A stretch of 64,000 nt of DNA from Enterococcus_D sp050529585 (GCF_050529585.1 NZ_CP172882.1:434001-498000); one strand, 5' to 3'. Positions 29,005 to 38,232 are shown, counted from the first letter of the stretch. The notes: generated by a model from the sequence alone, not told the origin. Numbers and translations are program-made.

Positions 29005-29088
29005 AGGAAAACTGTATTAGTCATAGATAGAATAGTATAAATCGCTTAGAATATCTATAAGCGTGATAAAAGTGATGGAGGAAAAGAT

Positions 29089-30036
29089 ATGTGGGGAATG
29101 ATTGCGACTTGGCGTATGGCACACGATGGTGTTCTGGCTGCAAAAGAATTATTAGAAAAAAAAGGATCGGTCAAAGATGCAGTTGAAACTGCGATCAAAG
29201 AAGTGGAAGACTATCCTTTTTATAAGTCCGTTGGATATGGTGGGTTGCCTAATGAACGCGGCATAGTAGAAATGGATGCAGCCTTCATGGATGGTGATAC
29301 CTTTAAAATTGGCGCAGTAGCCGGTATTGTTGATGTAGCCAACCCTATTTCAGTCGCACGTCGGCTGAGTGATGAGAAGTTCAATAGTTTCCGTGTAGGA
29401 CAAGGGGCGACAGAATATGCAATGTTAGCCGGTTTTGAGCGGAAAAACATGTTAACTGAACGTGCAAAAAAAATATGGGAAAAGCGTGTAGAAGAAATAG
29501 CAGCAACCAACCTAGATCCATATGATGGACATGATACGGTAGGTGTCGTCGCATTAGATGCGCATAAAAGCATGGCTGCAGGAACATCAAGTTCTGGTTT
29601 ATTTATGAAAAAACAAGGCCGTGTGGGGGATTCTCCTTTATCTGGATCCGGCTTTTACGTCGATAGTGCAATTGGCGGGGCTGCAGCCACTGGCTTAGGA
29701 GAAGATTTAATGAAAGGGTGTCTTTCTTATGAGATTGTTCGGTTAATGGGGGAAGGACTTTCACCGCAAGCGGCTTGTGATCGCGCAGTTTACGGTTTCG
29801 AAGCGCAGTTAAAGAAGCGTTATGGCAAAGCTGGCGCATTCTCACTCATTGCCTTAGATAAAGAGGGTGCTTGGGGAGTAGCGACCAATGTGGCGTTTAC
29901 GTTTAGTGTGGCAACTGCTGATCAAGAGCCAACTATCTATATGGCTAACCCAGGATCAGACCAAACAACTGTGATTACCCCAATTACCCAAGAGTGGCTA
30001 GATGCCTATGAAAAACGGATCAAAGCACCCGTATGA
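29089..30036 (+). CDS. Glycosylasparaginase-like Ntn hydrolase
   Basis: 315 aa. N-terminal nucleophile hydrolase of the aspartylglucosaminidase/isoaspartyl peptidase family. The precursor is expected to self-cleave before T150 in GHDTVGVV; the following AAGTSSSGLFMKKQGRVGDSP and GGAAATGLGEDLMKG motifs match glycosylasparaginases more than type-III asparaginases. The family hydrolyses the GlcNAc-Asn bond of N-linked glycans. No signal peptide, so the substrate would have to enter the cell. GGAGGAAAAG precedes the ATG. It stands alone, 8 kb downstream of the last glycosidase gene, but its function fits the same pathway. Confidence 0.8.
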   Translation: MWGMIATWRMAHDGVLAAKELLEKKGSVKDAVETAIKEVEDYPFYKSVGYGGLPNERGIVEMDAAFMDGDTFKIGAVAGIVDVANPISVARRLSDEKFNSFRVGQGATEYAMLAGFERKNMLTERAKKIWEKRVEEIAATNLDPYDGHDTVGVVALDAHKSMAAGTSSSGLFMKKQGRVGDSPLSGSGFYVDSAIGGAAATGLGEDLMKGCLSYEIVRLMGEGLSPQAACDRAVYGFEAQLKKRYGKAGAFSLIALDKEGAWGVATNVAFTFSVATADQEPTIYMANPGSDQTTVITPITQEWLDAYEKRIKAPV

Positions 30037-30084
30037 TGCTTGTTCAAAATGTCCGTCAGTTAAGGAAAGATTGAGGTGAAAAAG

Positions 30085-30600
30085 ATGGATCATCTCGCTT
30101 TTGGTGTGTATGGTATTTTAATTGAACAAAATTGTTTGGCAGTGATTAAGAAAAATGGCGGACCTTATACCAACCGCTATGATCTTCCAGGTGGAAGTTT
30201 GGCGGATGGAGAGCTTTTAGAAGCATGTCTATACCGTGAGTTTAAGGAAGAAACGGGTTTAATGGTAGAAGAATCTCGTCAATTAGGTACAGTGAATTTT
30301 TTGTATCCTTGGACATTTCAATTAACGACGATGAATAATCATATCTGTGTTTTCTATGAAATCACACGGACCCAAGGAAAAATGGCGGACATTGCGCAAC
30401 AATTCGATGGCCAAGACTCTTTGGGGGCATGCTTTGTTTCTTTTGACCACTTGAACGAGGAAAATGCTTCGCCGCTTGTATTAAAAGCAAAAGAGTTCCA
30501 TGAAGAACAGGTTTTTAAGGCAACGAGTCAGCGTTTTTCTCAATGGGAAGTGAAAAGAAAACCAATGTTTGGCGCTACACGTGTGACAAAACATGAATGA
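30085..30600 (+). CDS. NUDIX hydrolase
   Basis: 171 aa. The NUDIX box runs from GGSLADGELLEACLYREFKEETGL (positions about 42-65), with the conserved G-x5-E-x7-REUXEE pattern. Such enzymes hydrolyse nucleoside diphosphates linked to other groups. The start ATG follows GAGGTG; the GTG at 30076 is on that site. It lies 48 bases after the asparaginase-like gene and ends at a hairpin before adhE. The specific substrate is not predictable. Confidence 0.87.
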   Translation: MDHLAFGVYGILIEQNCLAVIKKNGGPYTNRYDLPGGSLADGELLEACLYREFKEETGLMVEESRQLGTVNFLYPWTFQLTTMNNHICVFYEITRTQGKMADIAQQFDGQDSLGACFVSFDHLNEENASPLVLKAKEFHEEQVFKATSQRFSQWEVKRKPMFGATRVTKHE

Positions 30601-30683
30601 CAAACACATCGATGGTTTTGATAGGAGAGACAGGTAGAGAAAGAGTAAATCACCATATTTTTTGTAAGAATAAATAAATCATG

Positions 30684-30720
30684 CTCACAAAAACACATGT
30701 TTTTTTGTGAGTATTTTTTT
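30684..30720 (+). terminator. Terminator after NUDIX gene
   Basis: CTCACAAAAA pairs with TTTTTGTGAG, followed by TATTTTTTT. Confidence 0.75.
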
Positions 30721-30754
30721 ATTTTTCAGCAGGTAACCCCCCATCTAAAAGTGT

Positions 30755-30768
30755 TGAAAACGCTTGAT
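30755..30768 (+). promoter_or_regulatory. cre-like CcpA site upstream of adhE
   Basis: TGAAAACGCTTGAT matches 12 of 14 positions of the cre consensus, about 130 bases before adhE. It could allow CcpA to activate or repress adhE. Confidence 0.4.
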
Positions 30769-30787
30769 TTAACAGAAATTTAAAAAA

Positions 30788-30805
30788 CTGTGAAAAATAT
30801 CACAA
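30788..30805 (+). promoter_or_regulatory. Rex operator candidate 1 of adhE
   Basis: CTGTGAAAAATATCACAA is palindromic and differs from TTGTGAANNNNTTCACAA at two positions. It lies just upstream of the -35 box. Rex would repress adhE while the NADH/NAD ratio is low. Confidence 0.6.
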
Positions 30806-30811
30806 AAACTG

Positions 30812-30840
30812 TTTACAAATAAAAAAAGATATTGTATCAT
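30812..30840 (+). promoter_or_regulatory. adhE promoter
   Basis: TTTACA (30812-30817) and TATCAT (30835-30840) are spaced by 17 bases, between the two Rex-like sites. Confidence 0.55.
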
Positions 30841-30845
30841 TCTAT

Positions 30846-30863
30846 ATGTGAAGTACTTAACAA
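30846..30863 (+). promoter_or_regulatory. Rex operator candidate 2 of adhE
   Basis: ATGTGAAGTACTTAACAA fits the Rex palindrome TTGTKAA-N4-TTAACAA with small deviations. It overlaps the expected transcription start, a position suited to repression. Confidence 0.5.
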
Positions 30864-30897
30864 ACAAAAACTTGTTTAAGAAGTAGGAGGAACAACA

Positions 30898-33489
30898 ATG
30901 GCTAAGACATTGGAAAAAGAAGTAACCATCGATGTACAAGGAATGATCGACGATTTAGCAACCAAAGCAAATGTCGCATTAAAAGAAATGGAAAACTTTG
31001 ATCAAGAAAAAGTGGACCACATTGTGCATGAAATGGCAATGGCAGCATTAGATAAACATATGCCTTTAGCAAAAATGGCAGTAGAAGAAACCGGTCGCGG
31101 TATCTACGAAGATAAAGCAATCAAAAACATGTATGCATCAGAATACATTTGGAACAGCATCAAACATGACAAAACAGTTGGTGTGATCAACGAAGACAAA
31201 CAAAAAGGTTTGATCGAAATTGCAGAACCAGTAGGGGTTGTTTGTGGTGTAACACCAACGACAAACCCAACATCAACAACGATCTTTAAAGCAATGATCG
31301 CGTTGAAAACACGTAATCCAATCGTATTTGCTTTCCATCCATCTGCACAAAAATGTTCAGCAGAAGCAGCACGTATCGTACGTGACGCAGCGATTGCAGC
31401 AGGCGCACCAGAAAACTGTGTGCAATGGATCGAACATCCATCTATCGAAGCAACCGGTCTTTTGATGAACCACCCAGGCATTGCGATCGTATTAGCAACC
31501 GGTGGTGCTGGCATGGTCAAAGCCGCATACTCAACTGGTAAACCAGCATTAGGTGTAGGACCTGGTAACGTACCATCTTATATCGAAAAAACAGCCAAAG
31601 TAAAACGCGCAGTCAACGACTTGATCGTATCAAAAACTTTTGACAATGGTATGATCTGTGCTTCTGAGCAAGCGGTCATCGTTGATAAAGAAGTATATGC
31701 GGCTGTTAAAGCTGAATTTGAAGCACATCAAGTATATGTCGTGAAACCAAAAGAATTGCAAAAACTTGAAGATGCAGTCATGAATGAAGGCAAATATGCA
31801 GTGAACCCAGCAATCGTTGGTCATTCAGCAATGGATATTGCGAAATTAGCAGGGATCAAAGTACCTGAAGGCACGAAATTATTGATTGCGGAATTGGACG
31901 GTGTAGGCGCTGATTATCCTTTATCTCGCGAAAAATTATCTCCAGTCTTGGCGATGATCAAAGCAAACAACACAGAAGATGCATTCCAAAAATGTGAAGC
32001 AATGCTTGATTTAGGTGGTTTAGGCCATACAGCTGTGATCCACACAGAAAACGAAGACTTGCAATTGGCATTTGGCTTACGGATGAAAGCTTGCCGTATC
32101 TTAGTGAATACACCATCTGCTGAAGGCGGGATTGGGAATATCTACAATGAGATGATTCCTTCATTGACTTTAGGTTGTGGTTCATACGGAAAGAACTCTG
32201 TCTCACGTAACGTATCTGCTGTTAACTTGATTAACGTAAAAACTGTAGCGAAACGGAGAAATAATATGCAATGGTTCAAATTGCCACCAAAAATTTTCTT
32301 TGAAAAAAATTCATTGATGTATCTTGAAAAAATGGAAAACGTAGAACGTGTGATGATCGTCTGCGATCCAGGGATGGTTCAATTTGGCTACTGCGACACA
32401 GTTCGTGAAGTACTTGCACGTCGCAAAAATGATGTGAAAATCGAAGTCTTCTCAGATGTAGAACCAAATCCATCAACAAATACGGTTTATGCGGGAACAA
32501 AAATGATGGTTGATTTCAAACCAGATACAGTCATCGCATTAGGTGGCGGTTCAGCAATGGATGCGGCCAAAGGTATGTGGATGTTCTATGAGCACCCAGA
32601 TACATCATTCTTCGGCGCTAAACAAAAATTCTTGGATATCCGCAAACGGACATACAAGATCGACAAACCAGAAAAAACACAGTTTGTATGTATCCCAACA
32701 ACTTCTGGTACAGGTTCTGAAGTAACACCTTTCGCAGTGATTACAGACAGCGAAACGCATGTCAAATATCCATTGGCTGATTATGCACTAACACCAGATG
32801 TAGCGATCGTTGACCCGCAATTCGTGATGTCTGTTCCAGCTTCTGTTACTGCTGATACAGGTATGGACGTATTGACACATGCCATCGAATCATATGTTTC
32901 AGTGATGGCTTCTGATTACACACGTGGATTAAGCTTACAAGCAATCAAATTGGTCTTTGACTATCTTGAAAAATCAGTAAAAACACCAGATATGGAATCT
33001 CGTGAAAAAATGCATAACGCATCAACAATGGCTGGTATGGCCTTCGCGAATGCTTTCCTAGGTATTTGTCACTCAGTAGCCCACAAAATCGGGGGCGAAT
33101 ATGGTATTCCTCACGGACGTACAAATGCGATTCTTTTACCGCACATCATCCGTTACAATGCCAAAGATCCGCAAAAACATGCGATGTTCCCGAAATATGA
33201 CTTCTTCCGTGCCGACACAGATTACGCAGACATTGCGAAATTCTTAGGCCTTAAAGGAGAAACAACGGCTGAATTAGTTGACGCTTTAGCAACTGCAGTA
33301 TATGAATTAGGAAAATCAGTTGGTATCGACATGAACTTGAAAGCACAAGGTGTGACACAAGAAACATTAGATACAACAGTTGATCGGATGGCTGAATTGG
33401 CATATGAAGACCAATGTACAACAGCAAATCCAAAAGAACCATTGATCTCTGAATTGAAACAAATCATTGTGGATGCCTATAACGGCTAA
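30898..33489 (+). CDS. adhE: Bifunctional acetaldehyde-CoA/alcohol dehydrogenase
   Basis: 863 aa, normal length. The N-terminal aldehyde dehydrogenase part (residues 1-440) has the catalytic Cys in GMICASEQ (C254); the C-terminal iron-dependent alcohol dehydrogenase starts near residue 457 (QWFKLPPKIFFEKNSL) with GGGSAMDAAKG and the iron site HSVAHKIGGEYGIPHGRTNAILLPH. It reduces acetyl-CoA to ethanol in fermentation and regenerates NAD, and assembles into spirosomes. GTAGGAGGAAC precedes the ATG. Two Rex-like sites and a cre-like site upstream fit redox and carbon control. Confidence 0.97.
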   Translation: MAKTLEKEVTIDVQGMIDDLATKANVALKEMENFDQEKVDHIVHEMAMAALDKHMPLAKMAVEETGRGIYEDKAIKNMYASEYIWNSIKHDKTVGVINEDKQKGLIEIAEPVGVVCGVTPTTNPTSTTIFKAMIALKTRNPIVFAFHPSAQKCSAEAARIVRDAAIAAGAPENCVQWIEHPSIEATGLLMNHPGIAIVLATGGAGMVKAAYSTGKPALGVGPGNVPSYIEKTAKVKRAVNDLIVSKTFDNGMICASEQAVIVDKEVYAAVKAEFEAHQVYVVKPKELQKLEDAVMNEGKYAVNPAIVGHSAMDIAKLAGIKVPEGTKLLIAELDGVGADYPLSREKLSPVLAMIKANNTEDAFQKCEAMLDLGGLGHTAVIHTENEDLQLAFGLRMKACRILVNTPSAEGGIGNIYNEMIPSLTLGCGSYGKNSVSRNVSAVNLINVKTVAKRRNNMQWFKLPPKIFFEKNSLMYLEKMENVERVMIVCDPGMVQFGYCDTVREVLARRKNDVKIEVFSDVEPNPSTNTVYAGTKMMVDFKPDTVIALGGGSAMDAAKGMWMFYEHPDTSFFGAKQKFLDIRKRTYKIDKPEKTQFVCIPTTSGTGSEVTPFAVITDSETHVKYPLADYALTPDVAIVDPQFVMSVPASVTADTGMDVLTHAIESYVSVMASDYTRGLSLQAIKLVFDYLEKSVKTPDMESREKMHNASTMAGMAFANAFLGICHSVAHKIGGEYGIPHGRTNAILLPHIIRYNAKDPQKHAMFPKYDFFRADTDYADIAKFLGLKGETTAELVDALATAVYELGKSVGIDMNLKAQGVTQETLDTTVDRMAELAYEDQCTTANPKEPLISELKQIIVDAYNG

Positions 33490-33500
33490 GCAAATGAATG

Positions 33501-33549
33501 GATCCAGCCCCTCGGTATCTTAGCTGCCTAGGGACTGGGTTTCTTTTTT
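33501..33549 (+). terminator. Terminator after adhE
   Basis: CCAGCCCCT pairs with AGGGACTGG (one mismatch) around an imperfect inner stem, followed by a T-rich run. Confidence 0.7.
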
Positions 33550-33609
33550 TCAATGTTTTCTTGACGGATCAAAAGAAAAACGTAACAATGATAGTAGGAG
33601 GTGACTAAG

Positions 33610-34095
33610 ATGTCAGCAGAAACATTAGTTGTAACGTTAAAAATGCAGCAAACCAAAATGGAAGCGTTACAATTGGAATTAAGTCATAGCCAACTAATGA
33701 AGAATGAACGAGCCCAAACTTTTATTTATGATTTGAAAGATTATTTGGATAGCTTGGCTGTGGTCACAGACTTCGTGCCAAAACAGGAGACGGATGGAAT
33801 AATGGTTGACAAATTGTCATTCACATTAGGTGAGCAACAGGGAACACTTCATCAATTGATTCAAGCGCTTAAAAAGATTGAAGAAGATGGAGAACATTTT
33901 TTTGGTGTATCAGAAGGAGAAATTCGCCGAATGTATGGCAGTCTGCAAGGTATTCTAGAATTGAACAGTTTACTGCTGCAAGAGAATCCGGCTTTTCAAC
34001 AAGTGATTAAAAATGCTGGGGGTATCCAAGTAGATGCTTCGCCAGAAGTAGAAAAGACTAGTTTTTTGCAGCGTTTATTCAAAAAAAAGCAGTAG
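33610..34095 (+). CDS. Small predicted coiled-coil protein of unknown function
   Basis: 161 aa, not recognised. The first 40 residues (SAETLVVTLKMQQTKMEALQ and on) are heptad-like and probably form a coiled coil; the centre is mostly helical and the end carries an amphipathic basic tail SFLQRLFKKKQ that might touch a membrane. No signal peptide or membrane helix. TAGGAGGTG precedes the ATG at 33610, and the GTG at 33601 is part of that site. It is a single gene between two strong terminators. Confidence 0.6.
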   Translation: MSAETLVVTLKMQQTKMEALQLELSHSQLMKNERAQTFIYDLKDYLDSLAVVTDFVPKQETDGIMVDKLSFTLGEQQGTLHQLIQALKKIEEDGEHFFGVSEGEIRRMYGSLQGILELNSLLLQENPAFQQVIKNAGGIQVDASPEVEKTSFLQRLFKKKQ

Positions 34096-34104
34096 TTGCG
34101 TTTA

Positions 34105-34168
34105 AGAGAATCGAGTCAGTTCATAGAGAAGTAATTTTTCTATATGAACTGACTCGATTCTCTTTTTT
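34105..34168 (+). terminator. Terminator after 33610 gene
   Basis: AGAGAATCGAGTCAGTTCATA pairs nearly perfectly with its complement across a T-rich loop, with six T following. Confidence 0.85.
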
Positions 34169-34441
34169 GTTTGAGGAACCGTAATCTGTAAATGGAACAA
34201 TCTAGTGTTTGGTTCAGTGGTTGTTACCACACATGCTGTAGTATCTAAGGCGAGAAGAATCACGAAAATTTTATTTTATATAAACCAAAAAGTGTTATTT
34301 TATTTTATTTAGTAAAAATTAAAAATAAAATGATCCTTATTTCATGATTTTTTAAGTAAAAAAAGTAAAAAACTTTTGAAAAAGCGTTTTCTTTTTTTCG
34401 CAGTTGATTATAATAGAGAAGAAAAGAGAGGAGTTTTATCT
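34169..34441 (+). promoter_or_regulatory. Promoter region of the second glycan locus
   Basis: Very AT-rich stretch with a TATAAT box at 34409-34414, overlapping an operator-like motif (CTTTTGAA then AAAGCGTTTT, about 34373-34390). The same motif occurs at 38233-38251 before the next operon of the locus, so both may be controlled by the nearby LacI protein or by CcpA. Confidence 0.45.
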
Positions 34442-35284
34442 ATGACAATAATAACCATGGCAATTCGGGATCGAAATGGAAAAATAAAAGAAGGTAAGTT
34501 TTCTCATGATATGGATAGGCAAAAAATCACTGCTTCAGGAGAGGATTTTGTTCAACTTGCATTGCAAGATTATCATTATGAAGATAGTGATGAAATCAGG
34601 GTGACATTGGATCAGGCGGGTATCTTCCTAATGGTAAAACTAGACGAAACATTGGATTCAACAATGATTTATGTAAAAGGGAGAGAGTGGCGTTATGTAG
34701 TGAAGCGTACACAAAATGCTATGGAAGCAGCACCAAAGTTTCGTTTTGCGGGCAATTGTCATTACTTGCAAGTGCGGATAGCCACTTCGGCAGAAATTCA
34801 TGCCTATCGTAATATTGCCCTTAACCCCCACGATCAGAAAAATGATAGCAATGCTTATCCGCATGCTCGAGCCAATGTAGAAACAAGAGATGATGCGACT
34901 TTCTTTGCCTGCAACGCAATTGATGGTGTTTTTGCCAATCGCTCCCACGGAAATTATCCTTACGGTTCATGGGGGATCAACCGACAGTCAGATGCTGCCT
35001 TGACGATTGACTTTGGAAAAGAGGTTAAAGTTGATCGTGTTCGTCTGACATTAAGAGCGGATTTTCCTCACGACAATTATTGGGAAAAAGTAACAGCTGT
35101 ATTTTCTGACGGCAGCAGCGAAACTTTTGCAACTAAAAAGACGGATATTGGACAATCATTTGATTTTGCACAGAGAGAAACAACCTGCATCACACTGTGT
35201 CAATTGATTCAATCTGATGATCCATCACCATTTCCTGCACTAACGCAAGTGGAGGTTTTTGGCTATTATGAAGGGGAATGCTAA
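34442..35284 (+). CDS. Protein with C-terminal discoidin-like carbohydrate-binding domain
   Basis: 280 aa. The second half (about 125-280) resembles an F5/8 type C domain with strands such as SWGINRQSDAALTIDFGKEVKVDRVRL and the NYWEKVTAVFSDGS segment, commonly seen fused to polysaccharide-active enzymes. The first 120 residues are beta-rich and not recognised. No signal peptide, so it stays in the cytoplasm and might target an enzyme to its substrate. The ATG at 34442 follows GAGAGGAG. It overlaps the start region of the lyase gene, so the two are probably translated together. Confidence 0.65.
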   Translation: MTIITMAIRDRNGKIKEGKFSHDMDRQKITASGEDFVQLALQDYHYEDSDEIRVTLDQAGIFLMVKLDETLDSTMIYVKGREWRYVVKRTQNAMEAAPKFRFAGNCHYLQVRIATSAEIHAYRNIALNPHDQKNDSNAYPHARANVETRDDATFFACNAIDGVFANRSHGNYPYGSWGINRQSDAALTIDFGKEVKVDRVRLTLRADFPHDNYWEKVTAVFSDGSSETFATKKTDIGQSFDFAQRETTCITLCQLIQSDDPSPFPALTQVEVFGYYEGEC

Positions 35285-36944
35285 AAAAATGAGTGTGCAG
35301 TCATTAAAAAATGAAATAATAGAAGCAGCTAATAGGTATGTTTCTGAAGGTGTGATTCCAAATTTACCTTATACAGGATACACTATTTTTTTAGAAACGG
35401 GTGAACGGTTGACTTTTGAGAAGGCCTACTTTGAACGCCGTAGGCAATTATTGGCGTTGGGTCTAGGCTATTATCTCGATAAAAGGGAAGAAACGAAAAC
35501 TTTACTTATGCAATTATTATGGGAAATATGCAATGAGTATACTTGGAGCTTACCGGCACATCTGCCAATATCAGAAGGGGATTATACCCACGAAGCCAAA
35601 ACAACTATCGACTTGTTTGCAGCTGAAACTGGTCAGGCGTTGAGCGAACTGTTGACATTGATTGGTGATAGTCTTGATTCGATCCTTCAGTGTAGGATAC
35701 TGGAGGAGATCGAGTGTCGTATCTTGCGTCCGTTTGAGGAGAAGGAGTGGGAATGGGAGGATAAAGAGAATAATTGGTCGGCGGTAATAGGTGGGTGTAT
35801 AGGAATGACAGCTATAGATGTGGTTGACGATAGCGCACGATTGTCAGCGATCATCAATAGATTGGATCGCTCGTTGGCTAGTTATCTGAATGGTTTTGGC
35901 GATGACGGTGCGTGTGTAGAGGGAATCGGTTATTGGAATTATGGCTTTGGTTACTTTATTTATTATGCTGAAAAACTGCGCACAATACGAGGAGACCATC
36001 GATATTTAACACTTCCTAAAGTGAAAGCAATTGCGGCATTTCCATACTACACGATGATCGATTCTGATAAATATGTACCGTTCTCTGATTATGCGATCAG
36101 CGCATTATCGAGTGGGTTGGTCAGCTATTGTCACCAACATTTTCATGTTCCTGTACCACAATTAATTGGCGGCGTTAGTTCATTTGAAAGTGATCCTTGT
36201 TATCGCTTCGCCCAAATGTATCGCAATTTGATATGGTATGACGACGCAATCGCAAAAAAAACAGCTGCCGATGTTTTTCATTACTATGATTCAGCGCAAT
36301 GGCTGATAGTCAAAAAAACAGATATATTCTTTGCTGCGAAGGGGGGGCACAATCAGGAAAGTCATAATCATTTAGATGTTGGTCATTTTATTTTGGCTCT
36401 TGACGGTACCTTATTTTTAAGTGATTTAGGTGCAGGTGAATACACAAAAGAATATTTTGATGAGGCGCACAGATATCAGTTTTTTGTTCCTTCTTCTCGT
36501 AGTCATTCGATTCCAGTGATCAATGGCGTTATACAACAGGAATGTGGAGAGCAAGCTCTTATCAAAGAGGCGACGAATAGCCGTTTTGTCCTTTCGTTAG
36601 CCGCTTTTTATCCGCAGGCAAAACTCAGCTCATTTATTCGTTCTTTTGATTTAGAAGAAAATAGAATGACTATTGTTGACCAATTTCAATTTCAACAAAC
36701 GGAAAATGTTGTCAAGGAACAATTCATTACGGAAATTGAGCCGCATGTTTCAGGACTGTCTGTTCGGCTGAGCCATGAGGACAATGTTTGTCAGTTAGAT
36801 TTTACTACAGGCACAATTTCTGTTCAGCCTGTTGTATACAAAAATCATTATGGCGTTGAATCTACTGCTTATGTCATTCAAGTAGTCAGTCAACAGGAGC
36901 ATGACGATCAAATGAAAACAGTCATTTCTTGGAATAAACGATGA
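35268..36944 (+). CDS. Heparinase II/III family polysaccharide lyase
   Basis: 558 aa. A helical N-terminal toroid-like region precedes the C-terminal beta-sandwich signature GGHNQESHNHLDVGHFILALDGTLFLSDLGAGEYTKEYFDE and the PSSRSHSIPVING segment of the heparinase II/III family. These enzymes cleave uronic-acid-containing chains by beta-elimination, leaving unsaturated ends. No signal peptide, so it likely acts on imported oligosaccharides. The start is uncertain among a TTG at 35259, ATG 35268 and ATG 35289; the first two overlap the preceding gene. The GH88 enzyme encoded later would remove the unsaturated sugar it makes. Confidence 0.85.
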   Translation: MKGNAKKMSVQSLKNEIIEAANRYVSEGVIPNLPYTGYTIFLETGERLTFEKAYFERRRQLLALGLGYYLDKREETKTLLMQLLWEICNEYTWSLPAHLPISEGDYTHEAKTTIDLFAAETGQALSELLTLIGDSLDSILQCRILEEIECRILRPFEEKEWEWEDKENNWSAVIGGCIGMTAIDVVDDSARLSAIINRLDRSLASYLNGFGDDGACVEGIGYWNYGFGYFIYYAEKLRTIRGDHRYLTLPKVKAIAAFPYYTMIDSDKYVPFSDYAISALSSGLVSYCHQHFHVPVPQLIGGVSSFESDPCYRFAQMYRNLIWYDDAIAKKTAADVFHYYDSAQWLIVKKTDIFFAAKGGHNQESHNHLDVGHFILALDGTLFLSDLGAGEYTKEYFDEAHRYQFFVPSSRSHSIPVINGVIQQECGEQALIKEATNSRFVLSLAAFYPQAKLSSFIRSFDLEENRMTIVDQFQFQQTENVVKEQFITEIEPHVSGLSVRLSHEDNVCQLDFTTGTISVQPVVYKNHYGVESTAYVIQVVSQQEHDDQMKTVISWNKR

Positions 36945-36965
36945 TATAGAGTATAGAGTAAATAT

Positions 36966-37023
36966 AAAGCAACCTGCTTCTCTTTCGTGCCAACGAGGCA
37001 AACGGAGAGAAACAGGTTGCTTT
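36966..37023. terminator. Bidirectional terminator between lyase and LacI genes
   Basis: AAAGCAACCTG and CAGGTTGCTTT form an inverted repeat with an inner CTTCTC/GAGAAA-type pairing. It closes both convergent genes. Confidence 0.75.
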
Positions 37024-37045
37024 ATGTTGTTGCTTGTTTATACTT

Positions 37046-38089
37046 CTAGGTTTTTCGTGGTTCTCCTGTGGATTCGCGGACGATCAAATCGGTACTCAAA
37101 AAGATTCGGCGGGCAACACTAGGGTTGGCAATACGATTATAAAGTAATTCGATTCCAGTTTCGCCCATCTCCTCTGTAAACGCACGGACAGAGGAAAGTG
37201 GTGGAGAAACATAGCGAGAAACAGAAATATCATTGATGCCCATTACGCTGATTTCTTCTGGTACAGCAATTCCTTTTGCTGTCAACGTGTGAATGATCCC
37301 AATCGCAAAAGCATCGTTTGCAGCAAGGATAGCGGTGGGGAGTTCTTGATCCCACATCTTCAATGCTTGCAAAGCTAAATCTTCGCCGGTTTTTACATCA
37401 AGTGCACTATTTTCTTTCACAATAAAATACGCATCATCATACAAATCGTAATGTTTCATCATATCTACATATGTATTGACTGTTGGTGTTTTGTAGCGTC
37501 GATAGCCATACATATTTTGGCTTTCTTCTGCACCGATAAAAGCAATCTTTTGATGACCTAAATCAATTAAGTGGCTTAATGCTAATTCTGTCGCTTGGGC
37601 AAAATCAGTATTGACAGAGTCGTAATCATCTAATGGAAAATTACTCCCAATCACACAAAGATTAGGGTGCAGATCATGGAGTTCGGTTACTTTTTCTTGA
37701 GTAAACTTGCCAATTGCTAATAAACCATCCAAATTTTGGATGACACTAGGGTCTAATTGAGAAATTTTTAATAAGTCGCAGCCTAATTCTGCTGCACGTT
37801 TTTCTACACCCATGCGAATGGACATATAATAGATGTCCTCTAACTCTTCGTCATCGATGCGCCATTGAACGATGCCGATTGAAATTTCTTTTTTGGGCTG
37901 TTTAATTGGTGCGATGACTTTCTGCTTTTGTTTGGTTTTGTACTTAGTATAATTCAACTTCTCAGCGGCTTCGAATATCTTGCGTTTTGTTTCCTCTGTC
38001 ACAGAAAGGCTAGGGTCATAATTCAAAACTCTCGAAACAGTAGAGATTGAAACTTCTGCCATGGATGCTATATCAGTAATCGTGGCCAA
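37046..38089 (-). CDS. LacI family transcriptional regulator
   Basis: 347 aa. An N-terminal helix-turn-helix (ATITDIASMAEVSISTVSRVLN) is followed by a hinge (EAAEKLNY) and a periplasmic-binding-protein-like effector domain that ends in ESTGEPRKT. The TTG at 38089 is chosen because AAGGAGG lies 7 bases before it; the ATG at 38152 lacks a ribosome site. It is flanked by the two polysaccharide operons and reads away from the 38272 operon. The effector is probably a sugar from that pathway; likely operators are the matching motifs at about 34373 and 38233. Confidence 0.9.
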   Translation of the reverse strand: MATITDIASMAEVSISTVSRVLNYDPSLSVTEETKRKIFEAAEKLNYTKYKTKQKQKVIAPIKQPKKEISIGIVQWRIDDEELEDIYYMSIRMGVEKRAAELGCDLLKISQLDPSVIQNLDGLLAIGKFTQEKVTELHDLHPNLCVIGSNFPLDDYDSVNTDFAQATELALSHLIDLGHQKIAFIGAEESQNMYGYRRYKTPTVNTYVDMMKHYDLYDDAYFIVKENSALDVKTGEDLALQALKMWDQELPTAILAANDAFAIGIIHTLTAKGIAVPEEISVMGINDISVSRYVSPPLSSVRAFTEEMGETGIELLYNRIANPSVARRIFLSTDLIVRESTGEPRKT

Positions 38090-38181
38090 ACAAATACCTC
38101 CTTCGAAATAACTTAATAACTCTAGTATATTTCTTTTTACTAAAAAAACCAATAGCTAAATCGTGCTTCAAGAAAAATTTT

Positions 38182-38225
38182 ACTTAATTTTAGGAAAAGT
38201 ATTGATTTTTTTCCTAAAATTAAGT
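38182..38225. promoter_or_regulatory. Perfect 17-bp inverted repeat covering a promoter
   Basis: ACTTAATTTTAGGAAAA (38182-38198) and its exact complement (38209-38225) enclose a ten-base spacer. The repeat covers a -35 TTGATT (38202-38207) and borders the -10 TATGAT (38225-38230), with 17 bases between them. This is a likely operator or attenuator structure for the 38272 operon. Confidence 0.6.
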
Positions 38226-38232
38226 ATGATAT

